Positions 35,088 through 42,878 of a stretch of DNA of 64,000 bases are shown here, in pieces; within the stretch, counting starts at the first letter, position 1, and every line of letters begins with the position of its first letter. The stretch is from Verrucomicrobiota bacterium. GTDB taxonomy: Bacteria; Verrucomicrobiota; Verrucomicrobiia; Opitutales; Opitutaceae. The notes beneath the pieces were generated by a model. That model saw nothing but the letters and a program-made list of their open reading frames with translations, was not told the origin of the DNA and searched no databases. Location of the stretch: NCBI GenBank assembly GCA_028293545.1, contig JAQGOP010000038.1, forward strand, positions 1 through 64,000. The letters are read 5' to 3'. The translations under genes were made by a program, and so were the position numbers.

Positions 35088-36017
35088 ATGCAGATCCTCA
35101 ACGTGCTGGCCCCGGTTTTCCTGATGATCGCGATCGGCACCGTGCTCCAGCGCAGCGGTTTCGCCTCGCCGACATTTTTCAAGGAAGCGAACCGCCTCAC
35201 CTACTGGCTCGGGTTGCCCGCCCTCCTTTTTTCCCAGCTGGCCGGATCGTTTCACGATGTGACCGGTGCGCGAGTGATGCTCACGAGCATGCTCGCGGCC
35301 ACGGCGGTGGTCGTGCTCATCGGCTACGCCGTCGCGTGGATCATGCGCGTGCCGGGGCGCGCCATGGGCACGTTCGTGCAGGGCGGTTTTCGCGGCAACC
35401 TGGCCTTCGTCGGCCTGCCGATCATCTACTCGCTGCCGGATTTGCCGATGGCCGACGGCAGCTCCACGCGCACCGCGGTGGTGCTGACCGTCGCACCGAT
35501 GATGGTCATCTATAATGTCGGCGGCGTGGTGGTCCTGCTGCTCAGCCAGCACGCGCTCGGCTGGCGGATGCTGCGCCCGCTGGCGAAACAGCTCGCAACC
35601 AACCCGCCGCTGCTGGCGACGATCGCGGGGATCATTTTCATGGTCGAGGGTTGGACGCTCCCCTCGTCGGTCGACAAGACCTTTACCGCCCTCGGTGAAA
35701 TGGCCCTGCCGCTCGGGCTACTGGGCGTCGGCGCTTCCCTCATCACCGTGAAACTCGGGGGAGCCTGGCGGCAGCCTTTCGCCGCGGCGCTGATCAAGAC
35801 CGCCGTCTCGCCCGCGATCGCCTACGCGGTCGGCCGCAGTTTCGGGCTCAGTGCGTGGGAATTGAAACTCGTGATGATCCTGATGGCCACTCCGACCGCG
35901 ATCATCTCGTACACCGTCGCACTGGAAATGAAGGGCGACGAAACGCTCGCCTCCAGCACGATCGTGCTGAGCGTGCTCGGCTCGGTCGTCGCGCTCGCGT
36001 TTATCATCGGGGCGTAG
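35088..36017 (+). CDS. AEC-family transporter
   Basis: A 309-residue carrier with about ten membrane segments. It is related in fold to the AEC protein at 25854 but clearly diverged. Marks: VLAPVFLMIAIGTVLQRSGF, YWLGLPALLFSQLAGS, FRGNLAFVGLPIIYSLPD, LPLGLLGVGASLI and LMATPTAIISYTVALEM. Substrates of such carriers are small carboxylates in known cases. ATG 35088 follows the repeat and is the first sensible start. Its TAG stop (36015-36017) lies in the GTAG end of the element at 36014. Confidence 0.9.
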   Translation: MQILNVLAPVFLMIAIGTVLQRSGFASPTFFKEANRLTYWLGLPALLFSQLAGSFHDVTGARVMLTSMLAATAVVVLIGYAVAWIMRVPGRAMGTFVQGGFRGNLAFVGLPIIYSLPDLPMADGSSTRTAVVLTVAPMMVIYNVGGVVVLLLSQHALGWRMLRPLAKQLATNPPLLATIAGIIFMVEGWTLPSSVDKTFTALGEMALPLGLLGVGASLITVKLGGAWRQPFAAALIKTAVSPAIAYAVGRSFGLSAWELKLVMILMATPTAIISYTVALEMKGDETLASSTIVLSVLGSVVALAFIIGA

Positions 36018-36160
36018 CGCAGGCGGCCCGCCTGCTCCGGGATCGAACCCCGATCCATTTGAACAGAAGGCAACCAAGGAAACAAAGAGGTTCTGGTTCG
36101 CGCGATCGATCGTGCCATTGACCGCCGGGGATCGGTAAGCAGGCGGGCCGCCTGCGCTAC
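36014..36160. repeat. REP-bounded element, type B, internally deleted
   Basis: A short copy between two convergent genes. It has the standard ends but only the left ATTTGAACAGAAGGCAACC arm; the right one is missing. Both neighbours end in it: TAG 36015-36017 ends the AEC carrier on the plus strand, and TAG at 36159-36157 ends the GH13 gene on the minus strand. Confidence 0.88.
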
Positions 36161-38019
36161 GCCCGATCCTGCGAAAAAATCACGAACGAATACGGCGCCA
36201 GGCTTGCAAGGAGCTTGAACTCCATGCCGTCGTACGGCTCCGCCTTCGCGTTTCCATCGAACACCGGCTGGTCACCAAAATCCGTCGAATACGCCCTGCT
36301 GTCGCTGTTGAGCCGGACATGCCACAGCCCGGCCGCGGGCACGCCGATCGCGTGATCCGCCACGGTTTCGTGGGAGAGGTTCATCAGCACGATCACGTCA
36401 TCGCCCGCCCCGCCCTCCTTCCATCGCCGAAACCCAAGAATCTGCCGGCCATGGTTCACGTGGTGTGCGTGCACATGCTGTCCCGTGAGGCCGGCCGTGT
36501 GGCCGCCGCGATTGACGCGCAGGGCAACAAGGTCGCGGTACAACGCGTGCACGCCGGCGAATTTCCCCAGCTTCGCCCAATCCACCGGGACTTCGTCGCG
36601 AAACCATTTGTCCTCCAGGAACTCCTGGCCTTGGAAAAGCATCGGGATGCCGGGCGCGGTGAGCGTGAGCGCCGCGCCGAGGATCGAGCGCTTCCGCGCA
36701 AAATAACTGTCTGCGTGCTCCGGCGAAATCTCGCTGGGCAGCCGCGCCTTGCCGTTTGCCACTTCATCGTGCGACTCGCTGTAGATGACCCGCTTGAACG
36801 CATCGGTGTCGTAACGGAAACTGATCGCGCCCACCAACGAATCCAGGCTTCGCTGTGCGTCGTCCTGCACGATCATCGCCGTGCGCACCGGGTGGACAAA
36901 CTCCCCCGCCCACTGGCTGCTGAAACCGGCGCCGCCCGTTCCCGGGGTTTTGACGAGCCAGTCGCTGTCCCGGAGATCCTCCGCAATCGTGATCGCACGC
37001 GGGAACTCGCGGCGGATGTCGTCATTGATCCATTGGAGCAGGCTCCAACCGTCGGCGAGATCGTTGCCCGGGTCGCCATGTTTGCCATGCACGGTGCGAA
37101 TGAAAATGGACATGTCCATGCGCAGTCCGTCGACGTGGAAATCCCGCAGCCACATCAGCGCGTTGTCGTGGATGTAGGAGCGCACTTCCGCGCGGCCGTA
37201 GTCGGGGCGCGTCGAGCCCCACGGCGTCGATGCCTTCCAATCGTTGTAGAAATAAATCCCGCCGCCGTCGTTCTCCTTCCAGCCGTCAAACTGCCAGAGG
37301 CTGAGATCGGACGGGCCAAAGTGATTGTAGACGACGTCGAGGATCACCGCGATGCCGTGCGCGTGCGCCGCCTGCACGAAGTCGAGGAATCCCTCCGGTC
37401 CGCCATACGCCGACTCGACCGCGAACGGGTGCGCGGGATTATAGCCCCACGAAAAATCGCCCGCGAACTCCGCGATCGGCATGACCTCCACGGCGTTGAT
37501 TCCCAGCTCGCGCAGATAGGGCAGTTTTTCCTGCGCCGATGCGAACGTCCCCGGCCCCTGACCGCGCGTCGCATGGTAGGAGCCGATATGCAGTTCGTAG
37601 ATCACGAGCTCATTCTGGGTGGGAACGGGAAACGGTTCCGGCGGCGGCGAAATTTCCGGCCACCAGATGATTCCGTTTCCCACGGAATTCGTGACCTTCC
37701 GCGCCCGTGGATCGATCCGCTTCAGGATTTCGCCGGACGACGTGGTGATCGCGAAAAGGTATTCGTCGCCCGCCTTTGCCTCCGGCACGGCCCCGAACCA
37801 ATTGCCTGAGTTTTCGGCGGCCAGCCGAGCGCGGGAAATGTCCCAGTGGTTGAACGACCCGATGACGCTCACGGCCTTGGCGTTGGGCGCCCACACGCGA
37901 AACGCGACGCCGCGCTCGAGGCGGATCGCGCCCATCCCTGCCGCGGTGGGCAACGGAGACGAATCTGAAACGGGGGAAGCGGGTAAGGTGTCGACGTTCA
38001 CTGGATAAGGTCGGAACAC
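36157..38019 (-). CDS. GH13 alpha-amylase-family enzyme with CBM48-like domain (branching-enzyme-like)
   Basis: A 620-residue glycosidase. Residues 38-110 resemble CBM48 (GVAFRVWAPNAKAVSVIGSFNHWD). The GH13 barrel shows region I DVVYNH (228-233), the nucleophile Asp302 in VDGLRMDMS, the acid/base Glu347 in ITIAEDL, and SESHDE with the third Asp. The layout is between glycogen branching enzymes and trehalohydrolase-like GH13 (YNPAHPFAVESAYGGPEGF), so the exact reaction on alpha-glucans is left open. The GTG start at 38019 lacks a good ribosome-binding site; ATG 37935 (MGAIRLERGVAFRVW) is a real alternative. No other glycogen genes are adjacent. The stop lies in the repeat at 36014. Confidence 0.85.
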   Translation of the reverse strand: MFRPYPVNVDTLPASPVSDSSPLPTAAGMGAIRLERGVAFRVWAPNAKAVSVIGSFNHWDISRARLAAENSGNWFGAVPEAKAGDEYLFAITTSSGEILKRIDPRARKVTNSVGNGIIWWPEISPPPEPFPVPTQNELVIYELHIGSYHATRGQGPGTFASAQEKLPYLRELGINAVEVMPIAEFAGDFSWGYNPAHPFAVESAYGGPEGFLDFVQAAHAHGIAVILDVVYNHFGPSDLSLWQFDGWKENDGGGIYFYNDWKASTPWGSTRPDYGRAEVRSYIHDNALMWLRDFHVDGLRMDMSIFIRTVHGKHGDPGNDLADGWSLLQWINDDIRREFPRAITIAEDLRDSDWLVKTPGTGGAGFSSQWAGEFVHPVRTAMIVQDDAQRSLDSLVGAISFRYDTDAFKRVIYSESHDEVANGKARLPSEISPEHADSYFARKRSILGAALTLTAPGIPMLFQGQEFLEDKWFRDEVPVDWAKLGKFAGVHALYRDLVALRVNRGGHTAGLTGQHVHAHHVNHGRQILGFRRWKEGGAGDDVIVLMNLSHETVADHAIGVPAAGLWHVRLNSDSRAYSTDFGDQPVFDGNAKAEPYDGMEFKLLASLAPYSFVIFSQDRA

Positions 38020-38101
38020 CTTAGTAGTGCGTCAGGAGATTTGGCTCCCGCATCCGGCGATTTTATTTCGCCCGTAGCGCCCGGTTTCCGACCGAATGGC
38101 G

Positions 38102-38410
38102 CTACGGCAGCGGCGTCTCGCGGGGCGGGCGCGGGGGAAGCGCGGCGGGCTTGGCAACGACTTCGACGTAAACTGAATCCACGCCCGTCGCGACCACTTC
38201 ATCGACCGCCTTTCCCACGTCGGCCAGGAGCGTGGGCTTCGCGCCGGCTTGGTCGACGCCGACCGCGCATTCCACGACCCAAATCCCCGCATCGGCGGGC
38301 AGTGGCTTGCGTCGTTCGCGTTTCACGTAGCGGCGGATGTCGGCCTTGATGGCGTCGACAACCCGTGCGTCGGCCTTGCCAGGCTGGTGGAGAGGAAAAG
38401 TCTTTTTCAA
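38102..38410 (-). CDS. DUF6172 family protein
   Basis: A 102-residue protein matching the DUF6172 pattern as remembered: MKKTFPLHQPGKADARVVDAIKADIRRYVKRERRKPLPADAGIW, then a conserved beta region (VVECAVGVDQAGAKPTLLADV). Function unknown. It follows the CinA-like gene by 6 bp on the same strand, so it is surely co-transcribed with it and probably with exonuclease III. Confidence 0.75.
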   Translation of the reverse strand: MKKTFPLHQPGKADARVVDAIKADIRRYVKRERRKPLPADAGIWVVECAVGVDQAGAKPTLLADVGKAVDEVVATGVDSVYVEVVAKPAALPPRPPRETPLP

Positions 38411-38416
38411 ATTGGA

Positions 38417-38914
38417 TTAGGTGCGCAGGCGTCGGACGTAGTCGGTGAGTTCGGCCACGGCCGCCGCTGCGACGATTGCCTGGGTTTCAACGCGCGTCGC
38501 GCCGGGGCACTCCACGCGGCCGCCGATCCGGGCAACGATGCGCCCGCGCCGGACATGGACCAGCGCCCAGAAAGCGAACGGCGTCGGCACTTTCGCCGCG
38601 GGCGAAGGCTCGGCGTAACCCGTAGTCGCGAGGGCGAGGTCGCTGCCAAACAACCGACACGCGCCGCGCGCCATCTGCTGCGCCACCTCGGCCGAGACAC
38701 TGTTCACACGCTTCGCCGCCACGCGATCAACCCCCAGGTGTTTCACCTTCAGGTCGAGCGCATAGGCCGTGATTCCGCCGAGAAAAAATTCCGAAGCCCC
38801 GGAAATCGCCCCTATGCGCGCCTGGACCAGCCCGCACGTCAGGCTCTCGGCCACGGCAAGCGTCAGCCGTGGGGATTTGAGCATGAGGGGCTTGAGTTCG
38901 ATCATCGGAAGCAA
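38417..38914 (-). CDS. pncC: CinA-family nicotinamide-nucleotide amidohydrolase-like protein
   Basis: A 165-residue protein equal to the stand-alone CinA C-terminal domain, which in other bacteria (PncC) converts NMN to nicotinate mononucleotide. It shows LAVAESLTCGLVQARIGAISGASEFFLGGITAY, VNSVSAEVAQQMARGACRLFG and LALATTGYAEP. The usual AESCTGG is AESLTCG here, and the GiAGP loop reads TTGYAEP, so the active-site surroundings are altered and activity is less certain. It lies in a tight run exonuclease III - CinA - DUF6172. Confidence 0.75.
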   Translation of the reverse strand: MLPMIELKPLMLKSPRLTLAVAESLTCGLVQARIGAISGASEFFLGGITAYALDLKVKHLGVDRVAAKRVNSVSAEVAQQMARGACRLFGSDLALATTGYAEPSPAAKVPTPFAFWALVHVRRGRIVARIGGRVECPGATRVETQAIVAAAAVAELTDYVRRLRT

Positions 38915-38982
38915 GTTAACCGGGCCACTCCGGAAGAAACAACTTTCTTAACCATGGCCCGGCGCGCCGGGGCGTCGGTTCC

Positions 38983-39744
38983 TCAAGCGAGTTCCAAGCC
39001 GACGGGACAATGGTCGCTGCCCATCACCTCCGGCGAAATCCACGCGCGCTTCAGGGCGGGTTTTAATTTCTGCGACGCCACGAAGTAATCGACGCGCCAC
39101 CCGATATTTCGCGGGCGGCAATTCATCATCTGGCTCCACCACGTGTAATGGCCGGGGCCTTTTTCGAATTCGCGGAAAGTGTCGACGAAGCCGCGGTCGA
39201 GAAGCTGCGTGAAATTTCCCCGCTCCTCGTCCGTGAAACCGGCGTTGCGGCGGTTGGTCTTCGGGTTCGTCAGGTCGATCTCCGTGTGCGCCACGTTCAA
39301 GTCGCCGCAGAAAACCACGGGCTTACCTTTTTTCTCGAGCTTGTGCAGGTACGCCAGGAAAGCCGCGTCCCATTGCTTCGTGCGATAGTCGAGCCGCGTG
39401 AGGCCGCGCTGGGAATTCGGCTGGTAGACATTGACGAGATGATAGTCGGGGAATTCCACCGTCAGGACGCGGCCCTCGTCGTCGTGCTCCTTCGCGCCGA
39501 TGCCCTCCGTGACCTTGATCGGCTTAGTCTTCGTGAAAACCGCCGTGCCGCTGTAGCCTTTTTTCACGGCGCTGTTCCAGAACGCTTCATAACCCTTGGG
39601 CCAAGTCACGTGCTGGACATCGCCGGGATGGGCCTTGGTTTCCTGGAGGCAAACGACGTCCGCCCCGACGCTGGAAAAATAATCCATCGCGCCTTTGCGC
39701 AGCGCAGCCCGGATGCCATTGACGTTCCACGAGACGATTTTCAT
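38983..39744 (-). CDS. xth: Exodeoxyribonuclease III family (AP endonuclease)
   Basis: A 253-residue enzyme of the ExoIII/APE1 family, which cuts DNA at abasic sites in base-excision repair. It shows MKIVSWNVNGIRAALRKG with the metal-site Asn, VVCLQETKA with Glu35, YSGTAVFTK, VFCGDLNVAHTEIDL, GWRVDYFVAS, and the C-terminal SDHCPV with the catalytic His. All motifs are intact. The start is ATG 39744; the frame upstream includes repeat. It heads a minus-strand run with the CinA-like and DUF6172 genes. Confidence 0.95.
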   Translation of the reverse strand: MKIVSWNVNGIRAALRKGAMDYFSSVGADVVCLQETKAHPGDVQHVTWPKGYEAFWNSAVKKGYSGTAVFTKTKPIKVTEGIGAKEHDDEGRVLTVEFPDYHLVNVYQPNSQRGLTRLDYRTKQWDAAFLAYLHKLEKKGKPVVFCGDLNVAHTEIDLTNPKTNRRNAGFTDEERGNFTQLLDRGFVDTFREFEKGPGHYTWWSQMMNCRPRNIGWRVDYFVASQKLKPALKRAWISPEVMGSDHCPVGLELA

Positions 39745-39808
39745 GCGCCTACGCTCACCGTGCCTTGAGGACGGGGCAAATCGTTTCCTCCGAAATAGCA
39801 TTTCAGAA

Positions 39809-39870
39809 GTAGCGCAGGCGGCCCGCCTGCTCCGAGATCGAAATCCGGATTCGCGTCCATTCGCGGTTGA
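39809..39870. repeat. Solitary REP end plus ATTCGCG motif
   Basis: One GTAGCGCAGG-type end with the 17-bp palindrome, followed by GGATTCGCGTCCATTCGCGG-type sequence. The latter is the same as the outer terminal repeat of the nested element at 45239-45627. It lies in the gap between the divergent exonuclease III and exported-protein genes. Confidence 0.75.
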
Positions 39871-39985
39871 AAACCCCGGCTGCTTTCCGTCCACGGAAAA
39901 GGTTTTCCAACCGCTCATCCTACATCTGTTGGCTTTCGTTTGACCCAGTCCCCTTGTCATTTTTCATCCAAACCCACCTACGAAC

Positions 39986-40942
39986 ATGAATTTGTATTTT
40001 CGCCTCGCCCTCCTTCCCCTTGCCTTCGCTGCTTCCGGCGCCTTTGCGGCTGAGTCATCCTCCCAGATCACCGGCCTCGCCCCCGTCTCGGTTTCCGCGG
40101 CCAACTACCGCAACACCCCGCGCGACGAACTCGTTCGCCTCGTGGAAGGCGAAAGGACCGAAATCAATCCCAACGCCCCGAGCCTCAAGCCGCTCGCGAA
40201 GTCGCAGCATTTTATTTTCCTGCCAGGCGCGATCTTCGAATCTGACCTCACCTACGACCAGGTCACCGAGCTCCTCACCGGCGCGCTCGCCAAAAAAGGC
40301 TACATCAACGGCGCCGACGCCCAGGGCGTCATCCGCGAGCCGGGAAAGATCACGCTCGTGCTGCGCATCAATTATGGCGCCCGCCTCTGGCGCCTGCCGA
40401 CGGTCCGCACCGACGACCTCGCCTGGCGCGAAGGCATCGTGCAGGACTCGAAAGGCGTTGGCCTGCACAATCTCGGGGCCGAACATACTTGGGACCATCG
40501 GTCCGGCGGAAATGACGACGCCCTCGGTGCGATCGCTTCCAACAATGCCAACGGCCAGGCGTTCAGTTTCGGCAGCAGCGGAAAGACCGGCTCGGGTGGC
40601 GGCGCCGCCGCCGAAGGAACCGTGAACGTCGAAGCCGGGCCCAGCAGTGCCGGGGTCGACGGCGAATACGGCCTGACCCGCGACTTCAACCTGATCGTGG
40701 TCGATGCGTTCGACTACCAGGAGCTCAAGACCAAGGGAAAATTCGCCAAGCGCGTCTGGAGCACCTTCGTTTCCGCGCCGAAGAAAAAGGGCCAGAAATT
40801 CTCGCAGATCGCGGAAACCCTGGTGCGCAATGCGACGCCCTTCTTTGGTGAAACCTCGCAAGGCCTGCAGATCTACACCGACCGGCGCGCCGAGGTCATC
40901 ATCGGCGAAGCGATCGTGATCAAGGACGGCGAGAAGAAGTAA
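39986..40942 (+). CDS. Exported protein of unknown function
   Basis: A 318-residue protein with signal peptide MNLYFRLALLPLAFAASGAFA. The mature part carries FESDLTYDQVTELLTGALAKKGYING, a beta stretch ITLVLRINYGARLWRLP, a low-complexity Gly/Ser/Ala region (about residues 185-215), and a conserved block DFNLIVVDAFDYQEL...RVWSTFVSAPKKKGQKFSQIAETLVRNATPFFGETS. Not assigned to a known family. The order of blocks resembles the exported protein at 4761-5582. Probably a periplasmic protein of the local lineage. Confidence 0.8.
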   Translation: MNLYFRLALLPLAFAASGAFAAESSSQITGLAPVSVSAANYRNTPRDELVRLVEGERTEINPNAPSLKPLAKSQHFIFLPGAIFESDLTYDQVTELLTGALAKKGYINGADAQGVIREPGKITLVLRINYGARLWRLPTVRTDDLAWREGIVQDSKGVGLHNLGAEHTWDHRSGGNDDALGAIASNNANGQAFSFGSSGKTGSGGGAAAEGTVNVEAGPSSAGVDGEYGLTRDFNLIVVDAFDYQELKTKGKFAKRVWSTFVSAPKKKGQKFSQIAETLVRNATPFFGETSQGLQIYTDRRAEVIIGEAIVIKDGEKK

Positions 40943-41203
40943 GCGGGCCCGCGCCGCGCGAAGCTCCAACTTCCAAGCTTCCAGGAAACTTCAATCGGCG
41001 AACCGCCGAAGTTGGAACGCGTTTCTTACCCTGAGCCGGTCGAATGGGTAGCTAACGCCTTGAGCGACTCCGACTGCGTCTAAATCTCAGCCAGCAATTG
41101 CACGCGCTGCGAAGTTTCATTGGAGCTTCGCTGTCCGCGCATGACGCATCGCCCGCTTGCCAACGCCGGGGTGGCGACTCGACACTCGCAGCCCTTCGTC
41201 ATC

Positions 41204-42703
41204 ATGCCCGCCTTCGCCCACCTGCCTCTCGGCCAACGCATCCCGCGCAGCATCCACGCGGTTTCCTGCAGCCTCCCGAGCATGCGCGATGTGCGCGGCT
41301 ACGAGGAGAAAGACCCCGCGGTGGTGAAGCACATGACGTCCGGCTATCCCCGTTTCGTCGTCCATCCGTTCCTGGCTCAACTCGCCGACGAAGTCGCGCG
41401 CCATCACGGGCTCATTGCGCAAAAGGTCTGGATGGTGTCATCGGCCACAATGGCCCGCCGCCTCGCTGCCCACTTGGGGGAAGCAAACGTGATCCAGATC
41501 GCCGACGGCGGCGCCCACTCCGTCGCCCATCCCCAGTCGGCTGAAATCGCAGCGCGCGCGAAATCGTTTCTCCAGCATCTCGGCGGCTTCATGTCCTCGC
41601 GCAACGCGGAAGACCAGCTGGTGAGCCGGGGAATCCTCCCCGCCGCCGAATCGGAAGTCCCGTTCGCCGGCGATGCGGCGGCCGAGGTACGTCGTCACCT
41701 GCGCCCGGCATTCCCGGGGACGAACGACGGCGACATCTGGATCGCCAACTGCGGCATGAACGCGGTCGATGCCGCTTTCCGCGCCATCAGCGAAATCCAG
41801 GCGCCGCAGGGGCGAACCGTCTGGATCCAGCTCGGCTGGCTCTACCTCGACACGATCGCGATGCTGCAGAAATTTACGCGGCAGCCCGCGGACTATGTTT
41901 ACCTCGCCGACGTGTTCGACCTCGGGTCCTTGGAAAAGATATTCGAGCAGCATAAGGACCGGGTCGCGGGGATCGTCGCCGAGGTTCCGAACAACCCCTT
42001 GATCCAGACACCGGACGTCGCCCGCATCGCCGAGCTCGCGCGGCGCCATGGGGCGCGGGTGGTGCTCGATCCCTCGATCGCGTCCGTGTTCAACCTCGAA
42101 CTTTTGCCGCACGCCGACGTCGTCGCCGCCAGCCTCACGAAGTATGCCGCGAACGCCGGCGACCTCACCGCCGGGCTGGTCGTGGTCAATCCGACCGGGC
42201 CGGACGCCGGCGCCCTGCGCGCCATCTTGGGGAAAAAAGTCGAGTCTCTGTACGACCGCGACCTCGCGCGTTTGGCCGCTGAAATCGGCCATGCGCCACG
42301 CGTGCTCGACCAGGTCCACTCCAGCGTGCCCAAGGTCGTCGCGTTCCTTGAATCTCACGCCGGCATCCGCGAGGTTTTCTGGGCGCTGCATCCGGCATCG
42401 AAGGAAAATTATCTCCGGATTGCGCGCGCCCCCGATGCGGTCGGCGCGATGATCACGTTCACCCTGCGCGGGCCGCTCGACCGGTTCTACGACCGGCTGC
42501 GCTTGCCGAAGGGACCCAGCTTCGGGATGGAGACCACGCTGATCTGCCCGTTCATGTACCTCGCGCATTACGACCTGGTGACCACGGAAGCAGGCCGCGC
42601 CCAGCTCGCCGCGAGCGGCGTCGACCCGGATCTCCTGCGCCTTTCCGTCGGCACCGAGCCCGTGGAAGAAATCATCGCCGCCTTGGCCGAAGCCCTCGCA
42701 TAA
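41204..42703 (+). CDS. Cys/Met-metabolism PLP-dependent enzyme (cystathionine synthase/lyase-like)
   Basis: A 499-residue PLP enzyme of fold type I. The PLP lysine is Lys313 in AASLTKYAANAGDLTAGLVVVN, which follows a typical HGARVVLDPSIASVFNLELL strand. Other parts: GYPRFVVHPFLAQL, IAEVPNNPLIQTPDVARIAELA and a C-terminal LLRLSVGTEPVEEIIAAL that matches the RLSVGxEx(V/I)xDLxxxL ending of the family. An N-terminal extension makes it longer than usual (about 400). Substrate and reaction (gamma-synthase, beta-lyase or sulfhydrylase) are not decidable. ATG 41204 starts after a non-conserved stretch. Confidence 0.85.
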   Translation: MPAFAHLPLGQRIPRSIHAVSCSLPSMRDVRGYEEKDPAVVKHMTSGYPRFVVHPFLAQLADEVARHHGLIAQKVWMVSSATMARRLAAHLGEANVIQIADGGAHSVAHPQSAEIAARAKSFLQHLGGFMSSRNAEDQLVSRGILPAAESEVPFAGDAAAEVRRHLRPAFPGTNDGDIWIANCGMNAVDAAFRAISEIQAPQGRTVWIQLGWLYLDTIAMLQKFTRQPADYVYLADVFDLGSLEKIFEQHKDRVAGIVAEVPNNPLIQTPDVARIAELARRHGARVVLDPSIASVFNLELLPHADVVAASLTKYAANAGDLTAGLVVVNPTGPDAGALRAILGKKVESLYDRDLARLAAEIGHAPRVLDQVHSSVPKVVAFLESHAGIREVFWALHPASKENYLRIARAPDAVGAMITFTLRGPLDRFYDRLRLPKGPSFGMETTLICPFMYLAHYDLVTTEAGRAQLAASGVDPDLLRLSVGTEPVEEIIAALAEALA

Positions 42704-42878
42704 CCGGCAGCCCCGGATTTCGAACAGAAGGTAACGAAGAGGTTCAGGTCGGCCAACGCGTTCGTGCCCTTCAAAATTCGGGTTTCGCCGGCTTCCGATC
42801 TCATGCCGCCGACGGGGCGAAGGCTTGTGCGAACCTGCTTCCCTTCTCACCGGCCCTGACCCTGGCCCAGCCCGGCGA

